64,000 bases of DNA from Sulfitobacter sp. F26204 (GCF_026410305.1 NZ_JAPMLQ010000008.1:92659-156658); one strand, 5' to 3'; counted from the first letter of the stretch, positions 8,995-19,034 are shown. Notes: generated by a model not told the origin, from the letters alone. Program-made: numbers and translations.

Positions 8995-10089
8995 ATGGCA
9001 TTTACACAAGCAACTGCAGCCACTGGGCTGCGGACCAGTAAAATATTGTCCGCGGACAATTCCATTCCAGAACGCCACATCGTCGTTGCAACGCTTCGAA
9101 ACGCTGCCCCTCGCCTTGGCCTCAGCGCATCGGTAATTTCGACCTTAGACGCGATGCTTTCGTGCCTCGCGCCTAAACGCAACCACCACACCGTGTTTGC
9201 TTCCAACGCAACGCTCACATTTCGGCGCAATGGCATCTCAGATAGAACAATCAGGCGCCACGCCGCGAAGCTTCAAGAGATTGGCTTGCTCGTGCGCCGT
9301 GACAGCCCAAACCGGAAACGGTTCACAAAGAACAACAGCCACGAAGGCAAGGCTCTTCGCTTTGGCTTTGACCTCTCACCACTTTTCGATCGGTTGCATG
9401 AGATTGCTTCGCTGGCCGCTGAGGTCATGAAAGAACGAGAGCAGATTGACTATCTACGGTCCAAAATCCGCGCAGCGGCAAATGCAAGCCTGATCAAGAA
9501 CCCAAACGACACGATGGCTCTTAACATCTTTCGTGTCCTCCGTCGAAAATTAGCCCTTCAAGACTGTGAGGAAATTCTCTCAGCCCTGCCAATCAAAGAA
9601 GTTGAAGCAGAGGCACCAGATGATCAAACTTCTAATTTGACGACAACTTTGACCGCCAGTGACGGACAAATTGACCGGCATCATCAAAGGTCAAATAAAG
9701 AACATATTGATAAAAAGCGTACCGCCATAACAGTACAAGACTGTCCTGAAACGCCAGAAGCACCAATCACAATACCAAAATTGCTAACAGCCTGTCCCGA
9801 AGCAGCCGAGTTTTCGCTGAAAAAGATAAATACTGTTCGTGATGTAGTTGCTCACGCACGAACACTCGCCCCGATGATTGGGATCACTACCCAAAACTAT
9901 GAAGCAGCACATAAACGCCTTGGTCCGCTAAGAGCAGCGGCAACCGTTTGGGCAATCATGCAGTTCCATGACAAGATAAAAACAGTAGGCGCATATTTCC
10001 GATCAATAACTACCGGATCAAAGAGCGACGGGTTTAGCCCAGAGAAATTAATTCAGCGGCTGGCCATGAGGCAAAGACATGCAACTTGA
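8995..10089 (+). CDS. repC: Replication initiator RepC
   Basis: A 364-residue RepC initiator, slightly short of the roughly 400 residues usual in the family. The N-terminal half has the conserved winged-helix region with NGISDRTIRRHAAKLQEIGLL and RDSPNRKRF. The C-terminal half has the second conserved block (about residues 270-340, with PMIG, RLGPLRAAATVWAIM and GAYFRSIT). RepC binds the origin, which in repABC replicons lies inside repC itself. A parS palindrome overlaps codons 17-22 and another lies 6 bp after the stop. No strong ribosome site precedes the ATG, so expression probably depends on the leader structure. Confidence 0.95.
   Translation: MAFTQATAATGLRTSKILSADNSIPERHIVVATLRNAAPRLGLSASVISTLDAMLSCLAPKRNHHTVFASNATLTFRRNGISDRTIRRHAAKLQEIGLLVRRDSPNRKRFTKNNSHEGKALRFGFDLSPLFDRLHEIASLAAEVMKEREQIDYLRSKIRAAANASLIKNPNDTMALNIFRVLRRKLALQDCEEILSALPIKEVEAEAPDDQTSNLTTTLTASDGQIDRHHQRSNKEHIDKKRTAITVQDCPETPEAPITIPKLLTACPEAAEFSLKKINTVRDVVAHARTLAPMIGITTQNYEAAHKRLGPLRAAATVWAIMQFHDKIKTVGAYFRSITTGSKSDGFSPEKLIQRLAMRQRHAT
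9045..9060. promoter_or_regulatory. parS: parS centromere site 1 (inside repC)
   Basis: Perfect 16-bp palindrome ATTGTCCGCGGACAAT within the 5' end of repC. The same sequence recurs just after repC and I found no other copy in the window. Position, length and repetition match RepB-binding palindromes of repABC replicons. Confidence 0.85.
9630..9730. other. AT-rich segment in repC, candidate replication origin
   Basis: The middle of repC is AT-rich and holds several TTGACC-like elements in both orientations (for example CTTTGACC near 9645 and AAAGGTCAAA near 9690). In characterised repABC plasmids the origin lies inside repC. Placing it here is inference from composition only. Confidence 0.3.
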
Positions 10090-10095
10090 TTTCAC

Positions 10096-10113
10096 AATTG
10101 TCCGCGGACAATT
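10096..10113. promoter_or_regulatory. parS: parS centromere site 2 (just after repC)
   Basis: Perfect 18-bp palindrome AATTGTCCGCGGACAATT, 6 bp after the repC stop. It contains the same 16-bp core as the site inside repC. Confidence 0.85.
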
Positions 10114-11134
10114 TTCCAGGGCGCACAGGTTGCATGGTTACGTTTCGCCAAAGGATGGCGAAGTCCAAATCAGAGGCACGATTATTCTGGATGGTTTTTG
10201 TAACGAACCTACGGAAGAGCCTGCCAAAACCTCCGAGGTCAACCAGTTTTCCGGAAAACCTGGTCGAGCGTCAACTTCAACGACCATCAGTGATAGGACT
10301 ACAATTCAGTCTCGGGCAAATTACTGTGACGATCGACGCGGGTGAGATCGGCTCATACCCGTCGTCCGAATGTTCGAATACTCAAAATTCGCCGGGTCTT
10401 TCTACGCTGAAGGTTCTATGGACCCGAGACAGGAAGCCCAGAGATGCAAGTTGGGGCAGGGTGCCTCGTAATCAATGGCGGGTTAAATCAGGAGATACAC
10501 ACACGCTTCTCGTGTAAGGGAGCGGGCCTTTTCTTCGGGTTTTGCTGGAATATGCTTGTCGAAGTGGGGAGGTACATCAATCAAAGGCCTTCCTGGCATG
10601 TATTTCGATCTGGATTTACATTCAAGTCACTGAAATATATATATTTATCCCTATTGGACATGCTTAAATCTATATGAATTACTGAACTTTATCGTAGATC
10701 GAAAATCTCTTCATTAATCCGAGGACATCTACAGATTTGCGAGGGGAACAAGGCGTGGCTTACACCTGAAATTGCGTTCCCTTTGCCTCTTAAACCCTTT
10801 ATTTTCATGTAGAGTTTACAAAGGCCTGTTCTGAGAAAGGGTTTTCGGAGAAGCGGACATGTTTCGCTTATTTGTCAGAATGATGTGGGACCGCGTTACC
10901 CTTGACCCCACTGCAGTGCGCCTACGAGGTCGCATGCGCTGTTTGTTGGAGGGTCAGGGATGTTTTGGTGTCTGGTTACAAGCCTTGCAACGAGCGGGCA
11001 GGGCAGGGGGACGCCAGACGATAAAGGCGCCAAGCAGATTTCATGCCACCAATATCCGGACCCATTTGACAGAAGTGTATTTTGCGGGCCTGTCGAACCG
11101 TTGACGATGAGGTAAGCGCCATCGAAATCGTAAA
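10114..11134. other. Gene-poor spacer between repC and hemE
   Basis: About 1 kb with no gene I can support. Open frames at 10086-10517 and 10859-11104 (plus) lack recognisable motifs. There is an AT-rich run near 10630-10670 and a 9-bp inverted repeat AAACCCTTT / AAAGGGTTT at 10792-10800 and 10836-10844. The stretch may be remnant plasmid DNA or the recombination border of the replicon. Confidence 0.45.
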
Positions 11135-12169
11135 TTATCCGCCCCGCACCGTATCTATCATCAACTGCACATTTTCAGGTTCGCCATCAGGTGTGATCCC
11201 ATGGCCAAGATTGAAGATATGCGGACCTTTGGACAAGGCATCTACGATCCTGCGTGTTTCAGAAACCAGCGCATCCCCGCCCGTCACCATATGCGATGAT
11301 TTTAGATTGCCTTGAACGCAGCCATTTGTCTGCACATTGGCCGCGACCCATTCGGCGCTCACGCCGTCATCAACAGCAATACACTCCGCCCCGATTGTGT
11401 CATGGGTCCCGCGATAGTGTTCGCCAGCCCCACGTGGAAAGGCAATGACGGGAACACCGGGATGCAACGCCTTGATCGCGGCGGTGATGCGCTGCATGGG
11501 TTTCAATGAGTAGTCTTCGAAATCAGCACCTTGCAACGATCCAGCCCAGCTGTCGAATAGTTTGACAACTTCGGCTCCGGCCTTGATCTGTTCCGACAGG
11601 TATAGGACAGTGGCATCGGTGATCCGTTCCATCAGGGCGTCAAATACGGGTCTGTTGCCAGCCTTGAGCGCATGAGCCGGTCCCTGATCAGGGGTTCCTC
11701 GCCCTGCAATCATATAGGTCGCGACAGTCCAGGGCGCGCCGGCAAAACCGATGAGTGTAGTTTCCGCAGGCAGACCATTCGACAGAATTTTGACCGTTTC
11801 ATAGACCGGGCTGAGTGTTTCATGTATCGCTTCCACTGGCTTTAAGGCATCTATCCCGGCCTGCGTAGTGATCGTGGACAGGCGCGGCCCTTCGCCGGTG
11901 ACAAACCAGACCTCCGCGCCAAGCGCCTGGGGAACGAGCAATATATCGGCAAAAAGGATCGCAGCATCGAAACCAAACCGACGGATGGGTTGGAACGTAA
12001 CCTCGGCTGCCAATTCAGGGTTATAGCAAAGTGACAGGAAATCACCTGCCTGGGCTCGTGTCGCTTTGTATTCCGGCAGATACCGCCCTGCCTGCCGCAT
12101 CATCCAGATTGGGGGCGTCGGCAGGGTCTCTCCTGCAAGGGCACGCAGGATGGTTTTGTTTTTGGTCAT
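11135..12169 (-). CDS. hemE: Uroporphyrinogen decarboxylase
   Basis: Cytoplasmic enzyme converting uroporphyrinogen III to coproporphyrinogen III in haem synthesis. The hallmark [10 protein letters not shown] lies near the N terminus, followed by the active-site region [12 protein letters not shown], the [14 protein letters not shown] block and GRGTPDQGP. Starting at the ATG at 12169 gives 344 residues, normal for HemE. A TTG five codons upstream is the alternative. It is divergent from hemC, with about 100 bp between them. A chromosomal housekeeping gene next to a repABC cassette is notable. Confidence 0.96.
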   Translation of the reverse strand: MTKNKTILRALAGETLPTPPIWMMRQAGRYLPEYKATRAQAGDFLSLCYNPELAAEVTFQPIRRFGFDAAILFADILLVPQALGAEVWFVTGEGPRLSTITTQAGIDALKPVEAIHETLSPVYETVKILSNGLPAETTLIGFAGAPWTVATYMIAGRGTPDQGPAHALKAGNRPVFDALMERITDATVLYLSEQIKAGAEVVKLFDSWAGSLQGADFEDYSLKPMQRITAAIKALHPGVPVIAFPRGAGEHYRGTHDTIGAECIAVDDGVSAEWVAANVQTNGCVQGNLKSSHMVTGGDALVSETRRIVDALSKGPHIFNLGHGITPDGEPENVQLMIDTVRGG

Positions 12170-12250
12170 GGAGGGAACTTTCAAGGCTACTGGTCTTTCG
12201 GCGCATCATGCTTTTTAACAGGAGGCGATACAAGAATAGTTAGGCAAAGT

Positions 12251-12262
12251 GTACAGCTGTAC
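12251..12262. promoter_or_regulatory. 12-bp palindrome in front of hemC
   Basis: GTACAGCTGTAC, a perfect palindrome 8 bp upstream of the hemC ATG, in the hemE/hemC divergent control region. It overlaps where a ribosome site would be. It could be a regulator site; no known consensus is claimed. Confidence 0.3.
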
Positions 12263-12270
12263 CGAAATAT

Positions 12271-13218
12271 ATGATCCAGAAATTACCCACCCCGCAAAAA
12301 CCCCTTCGCATCGGCACCCGAGGCTCTTTACTGGCGCTCGCCCAGGCCCATGAAACCCGCGACCGACTGATGCAGGCCTTCGAGCTGCCAATCGGCGCTT
12401 TTGAGATCGTTGTCATCAAGACCACCGGCGACAGGATTGTGGACCGTCCGTTGAAAGAGATTGGCGGAAAAGGTTTGTTCACCCGCGAGATCGAGGATGA
12501 CTTGCTAACTGGCAAGATCGATATTGCTGTCCATTCAATGAAGGATATGCCGACGCTGCAGCCCGAAGGCCTTGTGTTAGAGACCTATCTGCCCCGCGAG
12601 GATGTGAGGGATGCCTTTGTCTCTCCGCGCGCCAACAGCCTGGCGGATCTGGCAGCGGGAACTGTTGTAGGCACCTCCAGCCTGCGGCGTAAGGCGCAGT
12701 TGAAATTGCGCCGTCCCGATCTCGAAGTGGTCGAATTCCGCGGAAACCTGCAAACACGTTTGCAGAAACTTGAAGACGGCGTGGCCGAGGCCACGTTTCT
12801 CGCTATGGCGGGGCTGAACCGGTTGAAAATGGATCATGTGCCCAAGTCCCCGATCGAGGTTGAAACGATGCTGCCGGCGGTGGCACAGGGCGCAATCGGG
12901 ATCGAACGGAGGGGTTCGGATATTTCCACTGCGCAGATGCTGGAGGCGATTCACGATGTGTCCACGGGGCACAGGCTTGCTGCAGAACGGTCCTTTCTTG
13001 CGGCGCTTGACGGGTCTTGCGAAACGCCGATTGCCGCACTGGCCGTGCTGGAGGGTGGTGACATCTTGTTACGCGGCGAAGTGTTGCGTCCTGATGGGTC
13101 GGAAGCGATTGACGACTCGCTGCGTTGCACGATTGAAGATGGCGCAAAAGCAGGTCGCGAGATGGCCGAAAAGATGTTGGCTCGGGCAGGTGACGGATTT
13201 TTTGACTGGCGACAATAA
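12271..13218 (+). CDS. hemC: Hydroxymethylbilane synthase (porphobilinogen deaminase)
   Basis: A 315-residue cytoplasmic enzyme that joins four porphobilinogen units into hydroxymethylbilane. Visible motifs are RIGTRGSLLALAQA near residue 13, KEIGGKGLFTREIE near 62, HSMKDMP with the catalytic Asp at 92, GTSSLRRKAQL near 134, and the dipyrromethane cofactor cysteine at 250 in DGSCETP. The length is normal. It is divergent from hemE, two enzymes of the same pathway, and may share a control region with it. Confidence 0.97.
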   Translation: MIQKLPTPQKPLRIGTRGSLLALAQAHETRDRLMQAFELPIGAFEIVVIKTTGDRIVDRPLKEIGGKGLFTREIEDDLLTGKIDIAVHSMKDMPTLQPEGLVLETYLPREDVRDAFVSPRANSLADLAAGTVVGTSSLRRKAQLKLRRPDLEVVEFRGNLQTRLQKLEDGVAEATFLAMAGLNRLKMDHVPKSPIEVETMLPAVAQGAIGIERRGSDISTAQMLEAIHDVSTGHRLAAERSFLAALDGSCETPIAALAVLEGGDILLRGEVLRPDGSEAIDDSLRCTIEDGAKAGREMAEKMLARAGDGFFDWRQ

Positions 13219-13616
13219 TGTCGATCAGGAATGCGGGGCAGGGCGCCTGCTGTCATTGAAAGAAGGTAGCGCGTGTACAAGTCCAGTTCATACAAACCCG
13301 ATGACGGACATTGTGGTGCATGTCTCGAAAATGTCGCAAAAAACGATGTTTTGAAGTTTGTCTGGACTGGCTGCACCAAAGGTGTCCTGAAGATTGAATC
13401 CGCGCTTGGGCTAAAGAGGAGGCAGGCAAAGAGCCCGTAAAACCCTCTGTGATCAAGGCCCCAACAACGCGCAGGCATTGGAACTGTGGACAAAACTATT
13501 TAGTAAAACGAATACAATGTCTATTTGGGTAGCATGAACAGCGCATTGAGTTCGCCATCAAACATCGCCTGTCTTGCGCTTGTAGCAAAATCAATTTGAA
13601 TGAACTGGACCCCATC
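13219..13616. other. Intergenic region hemC-epimerase
   Basis: About 400 bp with no supported gene. A minus-strand open frame covers it but continues through hemC and has no recognisable motif. I see no clear terminator or promoter pair. Confidence 0.4.
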
Positions 13617-14627
13617 GTGAGAAAAGTCTTCATCACCGGTACCGCTGGCTTCATCGGTTTCCACCTCGCACAACTCCTGCTCGTCGACGGCTTCCGGGTT
13701 CATGGCTTTGACGGCATGACGGACTACTACGATGTCAAACTGAAACAGCGCCGGCATCAGATGTTGTTGCAGAACCCGCATTTTTCAATGACCGAAGGGA
13801 TGCTTGAGGATGACAGGCTGATCACGCAGGTCACTGATGATTTTGAACCTGATGTAATTGTCCACCTCGCCGGGCAGGCAGGTGTACGCTATTCACTGGA
13901 GAATCCGCGCGCATATCTTGATAGTAACCTTGTAGGCACTTTCAATGTGATGGAAGCCGCGCGACGCTTGAAGGTTGAGCATCTGCTGATGGCGTCGACA
14001 TCTTCGGTTTATGGTGCAAACGAAGACATGCCGTTTGCAGAAACAGACAAGGCCGATACTGCCCTCACTTTCTATGCCGCGACGAAGAAGGCGAATGAAT
14101 CCATGGCGCATTCCTATGCGCATCTGTGGGATCTGCCGACAACGATGTTCCGCTTCTTCACAGTCTACGGGCCTTACGGGCGCCCGGATTTGGCACTTTT
14201 CAAATTCGTTGACGCGATCCTCGATGGGCGGCCGATTGACATCTACAACCACGGCGACATGTACCGAGATTTTACCTATGTGACTGATCTGGTGCGCGGC
14301 ATCCGCCTGTTGATCGATACGCCCCCTGTTCGCCCTGACAACCGCGAGGTGCCAGAAGGCGACAGCCTCTCCCCGGTGGCCCCCTACCGCATCGTGAACA
14401 TAGGCAATTCTGACAAAGTGCGCCTGCTTGATTTCGTGGAAGCGATCGAGGAAGAACTGGGTCAAAAGGCCATCCGCAACTACATGCCGATGCAAATGGG
14501 CGATGTGCCTGCGACCTGGGCGAATGCGGAACTGCTAAAGACCCTCACGGGGTATAAGCCACAGACAGATATCAAGGATGGTATTCGGCAGTTTGTAGCC
14601 TGGTTCCGCGACTATTACGCCAAGTAG
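13617..14627 (+). CDS. NAD-dependent nucleotide-sugar epimerase, probably UDP-glucuronate 4-epimerase
   Basis: An extended short-chain dehydrogenase/reductase. The Rossmann motif GTAGFIG is at the N terminus (residues 8-14 from the GTG start), the catalytic STSSVYG lies mid-protein, and YAATK supplies Tyr and Lys. [20 protein letters not shown] is characteristic of the UDP-glucuronate 4-epimerase branch (LpsL/Cap1J type), which makes UDP-galacturonate for surface polysaccharide. I prefer the GTG at 13617, giving MRKVFITG as in relatives. A TTG at 13596 would add seven residues. It appears to be a single-gene unit. Confidence 0.88.
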   Translation: MRKVFITGTAGFIGFHLAQLLLVDGFRVHGFDGMTDYYDVKLKQRRHQMLLQNPHFSMTEGMLEDDRLITQVTDDFEPDVIVHLAGQAGVRYSLENPRAYLDSNLVGTFNVMEAARRLKVEHLLMASTSSVYGANEDMPFAETDKADTALTFYAATKKANESMAHSYAHLWDLPTTMFRFFTVYGPYGRPDLALFKFVDAILDGRPIDIYNHGDMYRDFTYVTDLVRGIRLLIDTPPVRPDNREVPEGDSLSPVAPYRIVNIGNSDKVRLLDFVEAIEEELGQKAIRNYMPMQMGDVPATWANAELLKTLTGYKPQTDIKDGIRQFVAWFRDYYAK

Positions 14628-14704
14628 GTTTGTCGAAAAGGTGCAAATTCCGGTAATGACCGCCTGGTTCATACGGGGGCGGGGGCCGTCATGATGATGC
14701 TTTG

Positions 14705-15430
14705 TTAGTCATTGTCGCTGAGGGTTGATCCGGCGCTTGAGCGCGAGGCATCTGATGCGGGAACGGTCGTGCGCATGGCGAGTGTATTCAGCGCTGCTAT
14801 CGTCCCAGCAGTTGTGCGTGATTTAAGTGCCGTCTGGTTGTTGGCTTTTTGGACCTGCCCAGCTTTGACCGATAATGTGAGATCCAGTTGTTGAACTGTC
14901 AGGTGGCGTGCGGCAGCCTCCAGCCAGGTCTCGTCATGATTGATGCAGATTGAACTGTCGGCCCATTTCAACGTAATTCCCAAAGCGTTTTTCCGCGCCA
15001 ATACCGCCAGGAATGGTACGAGCAGAATGGGCATGCTGACGCGCCCTAGCTGGATTGTCGTATCCGGTCTGGGCCCTTCCGGCAGATCGGCGTAATCGCA
15101 TATGGTGGCACCCAGAATGATCGGGCAAATGGCGTGATCCGCCGTGTTGCGCCAGCTTGTTGGCGTTATTGTGGGGCACAGGTCGCCCCAAACCTTGCCA
15201 TCTGCACGTTCCAGATGGGCGTACAAACAGGAAGGTCCATCAATGCAATGCGCAACAAGCCAAGCGCTTGCAAAGCCTGCTTCTTCGGCCATGCCCCAAC
15301 TCATTCCGGCACCACGCGCAGCCTTCATGCAAAGCGAAGCCGTTTCGTTGCAAGACAATGGTGCGGGTTCGTCACCATGAAAGAACGGCGTTGAATCGCC
15401 ACGTGTTTGATCTTCCGGGTTCGTGTTCAT
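14705..15430 (-). CDS. DUF3726-like protein
   Basis: A protein of about 241 residues. The N-terminal third contains LSCNETASLCMKAARGAGMSWGMAEEAG, which I recognise as the pattern of DUF3726 proteins of Rhodobacterales. No catalytic motif or signal peptide is evident, so it is probably cytoplasmic. The ATG at 15430 overlaps the stop of the upstream gene (ATGA), so both are translated together. The family's function is unknown to me. The tail after about residue 190 is low in recognisable structure. Confidence 0.65.
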   Translation of the reverse strand: MNTNPEDQTRGDSTPFFHGDEPAPLSCNETASLCMKAARGAGMSWGMAEEAGFASAWLVAHCIDGPSCLYAHLERADGKVWGDLCPTITPTSWRNTADHAICPIILGATICDYADLPEGPRPDTTIQLGRVSMPILLVPFLAVLARKNALGITLKWADSSICINHDETWLEAAARHLTVQQLDLTLSVKAGQVQKANNQTALKSRTTAGTIAALNTLAMRTTVPASDASRSSAGSTLSDND

Positions 15431-17103
15431 AACGTGCTCTCCGCATTGATGTCGCCGGGGAAAGGCGCGCCAGCGAATAGATTGATGCGGACCCAACGAT
15501 CCGACCTTGGGTCAAACTGGCTGGCACCAAAGTAGGCCAGCTTGCAGCGTAGCAAATCAATCGGCAGCATATCCGCCGCGATCAAGTTATCGTGGACCTC
15601 GGCATAGGAGTGATTTTTCGTGATTTGAACCCGACGCACTGCATAGCGATGTTCAGGATGCGCCAGCAGCAAAGCTGCCACGGGTTTGGTGTGGTCATAA
15701 TCTTGCACAGTGGCATATAGCTCTGCGACAAGACGGGCGATACACATGGGTTGTTCAAGCGAGGCACCCTCCTCGGTCGCGCGCTCGCCTAGACGGGGTT
15801 CCAGTTTTTCCTCTGAGACATACCAGAACCGTGCGGTATTCTCTGGCGTGGTAAAATCAATCTCAAGCGCCCAACCGTAGCTTTGTTCAAGGACGCTGCG
15901 CAGATCGGCCACAGACATTGCACCGTCGATCCGGAAACAAGCCGCTTCATCAGCGCCCATGTGATCGGCGAGATCATCGATCAATGGGCCATGTGGTTCC
16001 AGCATCAATGCCAAGAGCGCTTCCTGCCCTTCAAAGGTCAGGGTGCTTTCGCCCCATGACCACAATTCATTCCAAGGACGTGTTACAGCCCAGTCAAAGG
16101 TCTCAAGCTGGTCGGCGATCAAATCCAGATCGCGGCGTAAGTCCTGCAATTTCTTGACCTGAACCGGATGTTCTGAACGCCAAGCGACTGCATTTTGCAT
16201 CGCAGACGCATGCACATCGTTCAAAGCCAAGACCGCATCGGGTTCTGCGACGGTCTGAGCGCGCACACGTGCCAAAGCTTCTTCGCGCGCCAGCATCCAG
16301 TTGTTCAGCAAGACGGGATGGCGGACGATGAAAGGTGCCATACCAAGTCCGGTGGAATTCCCAACCCCAAGGCTACGACGGGTGTCACGGTCAAGCTTTA
16401 CTGCACCTGCGCCTCCTTTTGCGGCGGCCATATGTTCGACAATATCAACCGTAAATGCGCGGATCAGCCAGACCGTGAGCATTTCAACCTGAAACGGGGC
16501 TGAGAGTTCGGGCCGCTGTGCGATGTCTTCTCTGTCGGATGCACCGAACTTGCCAGAGCCGTAAACGGCTGTCGTGCGCATCAAATATCCGACGGCATTC
16601 ATTTCGCTCGCGTCCGGTTGTCGACCTTCTGACAGGGCATCCACCACATGTTTGAACAAGCGGACTGATCGGTTGGCGCGGGCCAAAGTCAATTCTTTGG
16701 GGCTGATCCGTCCCGCCTCTTGGAAGGGAACATTTTTTGCGAGACGTGCAATGTCATCAGGCGTCGGTTCGCCATCGAACAATGTGAATGTCGCGTCCCA
16801 AGCGGTTGCAATGACACGATCTGACCGCATTTCATCAGGAAGATCATGGGCAAAAGCGACAAGGCTGTAAATCCGTTCATCACTTCTGACGCGGTATACA
16901 CCGTGGCCGACACCCTTGGCATCTACATTCCAAACCGGGCGGTCAATCTGCCAATCTGACGATTTTAGCCGTCTTAATAGGATTCGCAGGAATGACAGTC
17001 GGGTGGGGTGGCTACTGCCCATTCGCTCAAGTCGCATGACTTCTGATGCCGGGCGCATAAAGCGGCGCACTTCTGCGGTCTTGTTCAGTTTGGAAACAGG
17101 CAT
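15427..17103 (-). CDS. Conserved protein of unknown function, partner of the DUF3726-like gene
   Basis: A 558-residue protein with no signal peptide or membrane helix. I do not recognise a catalytic motif. Composition is mixed alpha/beta, with ordered blocks such as YRVRSDERIYSLVAFAHDLP and GWALEIDFTTPENTARFWYVSEEKLEPR. It forms a two-gene unit with the following gene (4-bp overlap), suggesting they act together. The start at 17103 (MPVSKLNKT) follows a GAAGGGATT-like site. Confidence 0.6.
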   Translation of the reverse strand: MPVSKLNKTAEVRRFMRPASEVMRLERMGSSHPTRLSFLRILLRRLKSSDWQIDRPVWNVDAKGVGHGVYRVRSDERIYSLVAFAHDLPDEMRSDRVIATAWDATFTLFDGEPTPDDIARLAKNVPFQEAGRISPKELTLARANRSVRLFKHVVDALSEGRQPDASEMNAVGYLMRTTAVYGSGKFGASDREDIAQRPELSAPFQVEMLTVWLIRAFTVDIVEHMAAAKGGAGAVKLDRDTRRSLGVGNSTGLGMAPFIVRHPVLLNNWMLAREEALARVRAQTVAEPDAVLALNDVHASAMQNAVAWRSEHPVQVKKLQDLRRDLDLIADQLETFDWAVTRPWNELWSWGESTLTFEGQEALLALMLEPHGPLIDDLADHMGADEAACFRIDGAMSVADLRSVLEQSYGWALEIDFTTPENTARFWYVSEEKLEPRLGERATEEGASLEQPMCIARLVAELYATVQDYDHTKPVAALLLAHPEHRYAVRRVQITKNHSYAEVHDNLIAADMLPIDLLRCKLAYFGASQFDPRSDRWVRINLFAGAPFPGDINAESTL

Positions 17104-17433
17104 TGTAATCCCTTCTGAAAGTGCAATTCTACAAGCGGCGTGGTGTGCTCATTGCTTCACACGATTTATTGTAGGTGAGAACCACTTTTGTTGCGCGACC
17201 TAGCATCAACATAGTCCAAAATGCCTTCCAAGACGATGCGACCGGGATTTGCGATACAGACCCGTGGTGCCCACGATACTGCACAGGAATTCACCCATAC
17301 CCTCTGCTCCTAGTCGAGATCAGGATCAAACCCATCATACCGATTGCCAGTTCCCGAACACAGACAAGGCTGTTGATCGTTCTCTGGTCGTGATGGTTGA
17401 CAGCCTGTTCGTTAGGGGATGAGGTTCGGGGTG
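17104..17433. other. Intergenic region
   Basis: About 330 bp between two minus-strand genes. Nothing recognisable. It should hold the promoter of the unknown/DUF3726-like pair and the end of the rhodanese-like gene's transcript. Confidence 0.4.
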
Positions 17434-18024
17434 TTATTCGCCGCCAATCACGGTTAGGCCAAGCATTCTCCAGCTTTGCATACCGCCGCGATAGTAAAAA
17501 ATGCGGTTTGCGGGGTAACCGGCCTTGATCATGTTTCGGATTGCTGTTGGCGATTGGCCACACCAAATGCCGTTACAGAATAATGCTACGGGCTTTGCAT
17601 CTGCGCAGTCCCATCCATCGAAATCCGGCTCACATCCTAGCTGTCCAAGTTCGTCCAGGACATAAGTGTAGGGAATGTTAATTGAGCCAGGTATCGTGCC
17701 ACCCTCGAACCAGTCACGCGTACGGCTGTCCAATACCAGGGCCTCTGCGTTCTGTAGCATCTCGATAAGTTCCAATTCGCCGATCGTGGTCACGCCGTCC
17801 GCAGGGCTGTGCGGTTGAATGCAAAAGTCGGGGCAGGGACGTGATGTCAGCGCCCATTCGCCTTCCAATTGATTTTTGGTATTCTGTATCCTGCTGATTT
17901 CCACCATCTTTTGATTTGATTTAATGGTGACCGACGGCATGTCCTTGGTGATGCCAACTTTGTTTTCCGCGATCGCCGCGTTTGCGAGCAGGGTCAGGAC
18001 GATTGTCAGCGTTAGGGTTTTCAT
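17434..18024 (-). CDS. Periplasmic rhodanese-like protein
   Basis: About 196 residues from the ATG at 18024, which gives a clean signal peptide (MKTLTLTIVLTLLANAAIA). An upstream GTG at 18036 is possible. The rhodanese fold covers about residues 75-195, with ALVLDSRTRDWFEGGTIPGSINIP and the active-site loop LFCNGIWCGQSPTA, which has a Cys at the expected catalytic place and a second Cys five residues later. SWRMLGL matches the end of the fold. Such proteins transfer sulfane sulfur or act in periplasmic redox chemistry. The substrate is unknown. The sulfur gene module 5 kb downstream may be related but is not contiguous. Confidence 0.8.
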   Translation of the reverse strand: MKTLTLTIVLTLLANAAIAENKVGITKDMPSVTIKSNQKMVEISRIQNTKNQLEGEWALTSRPCPDFCIQPHSPADGVTTIGELELIEMLQNAEALVLDSRTRDWFEGGTIPGSINIPYTYVLDELGQLGCEPDFDGWDCADAKPVALFCNGIWCGQSPTAIRNMIKAGYPANRIFYYRGGMQSWRMLGLTVIGGE

Positions 18025-18264
18025 AAGATGGTCCACCAGGTTTCAACCGTTGTTATGTAGCAAAGCTTAGGCCTTAAGGGGTGCTGCGTCACGACAATTT
18101 CCCGCTTTTGGTCGGCAAGACGGTCATGGACAAGATTTGGGTTGTCCTGAGCTATATCTCCGGTGCCAGCAGACGGCAGCGGCCGTGGGGTGTCGATTTG
18201 CTCTTTGCCTGTCTGCTTGAGCCTGCTTAGGCAGAACGTTACAAATAATCAGGGGGAATACCGG

Positions 18265-18786
18265 TTGCCGAACTTTGGATCAGGAAAAATGCTGACATTT
18301 GTGTTGGTGACAGCTTGCGGTCTTGCCGCGTGCACGCGCCAATTGCAATCAGACAGAACGTCAGCTTCCGCTTCTGATATCAATTGCATGGCGCGGGCGA
18401 TGTATTTTGAATCGAACCGCTCCAGCCGCGATGGCATGATCGCGGTGGGCAGCGTCGTGATGAATCGTGTTCAATCTGAGGAATTCCCCAATACCGTATG
18501 CGCGGTTGTCAGCCAGAAGAACCAATTCGCGCCAGGTGTGATGACCAAGTCGATGAGCGGGCAGGCTCAAGCATTGGCTGAGGCCTCAGCAACTGCCGTG
18601 CTGGCTGGAGAAAGACATGGGAATGTAGGACGCGCAAGATTTTTTCACGCCGCTTGGTATAACGCCAATTTTAACAATATTCACTATGTCCTGACGGCGG
18701 GTGGAAATGCCTTTTATGAAAAACGGCGACCTGAAAAGGTGACTTCGCCGGTTCCGCTTCCACCGGTTGAGGGGATCACGGGCTAG
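18265..18786 (+). CDS. Cell-wall hydrolase lipoprotein (SleB/CwlJ-type Hydrolase_2 domain)
   Basis: The catalytic-type domain begins at INCMARAMYFESNRSSRDGMIAVGSVVMNRV, which carries the conserved Ala-Arg-x-x-Tyr-x-Glu (here AMYFES) of SleB-like hydrolases and then FPNTVCAVV and QFAPG. The N terminus is a lipoprotein signal (VLVTACGLAAC), so it should be anchored in an envelope membrane facing the periplasm. I chose the TTG at 18265, with GGGGGA upstream, because it adds a basic n-region (NFGSGK). The ATG at 18289 is the alternative. Non-sporulating proteobacteria use such enzymes in peptidoglycan turnover. Confidence 0.8.
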   Translation: MPNFGSGKMLTFVLVTACGLAACTRQLQSDRTSASASDINCMARAMYFESNRSSRDGMIAVGSVVMNRVQSEEFPNTVCAVVSQKNQFAPGVMTKSMSGQAQALAEASATAVLAGERHGNVGRARFFHAAWYNANFNNIHYVLTAGGNAFYEKRRPEKVTSPVPLPPVEGITG

Positions 18787-19034
18787 CGGCGTCAGGAACC
18801 TGCGAAAAAGGTAACGAGGTTGCCGGTGATAGTACAACATCGACCGTTACCCCAACACTTCACCGCAAATGTATCCGTCAGGAAAGGCAGAGCAATGCCG
18901 TTTACGTAGTTCCACTGTCCCTGCGCGGTTAAGCTTACCCATGGGCAGTCAATTTAGCGACGCTTGTTTAATCGGCTTTCACAATCGCAGCAGATGCTCT
19001 AGGCAATGCTATCTTCGCACCTTTAGGAAAAATC

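Noticed and set aside
10086..10517. 143-residue plus-strand open frame after repC
   Set aside because: It begins inside repC and the parS site, and resembles no known protein.
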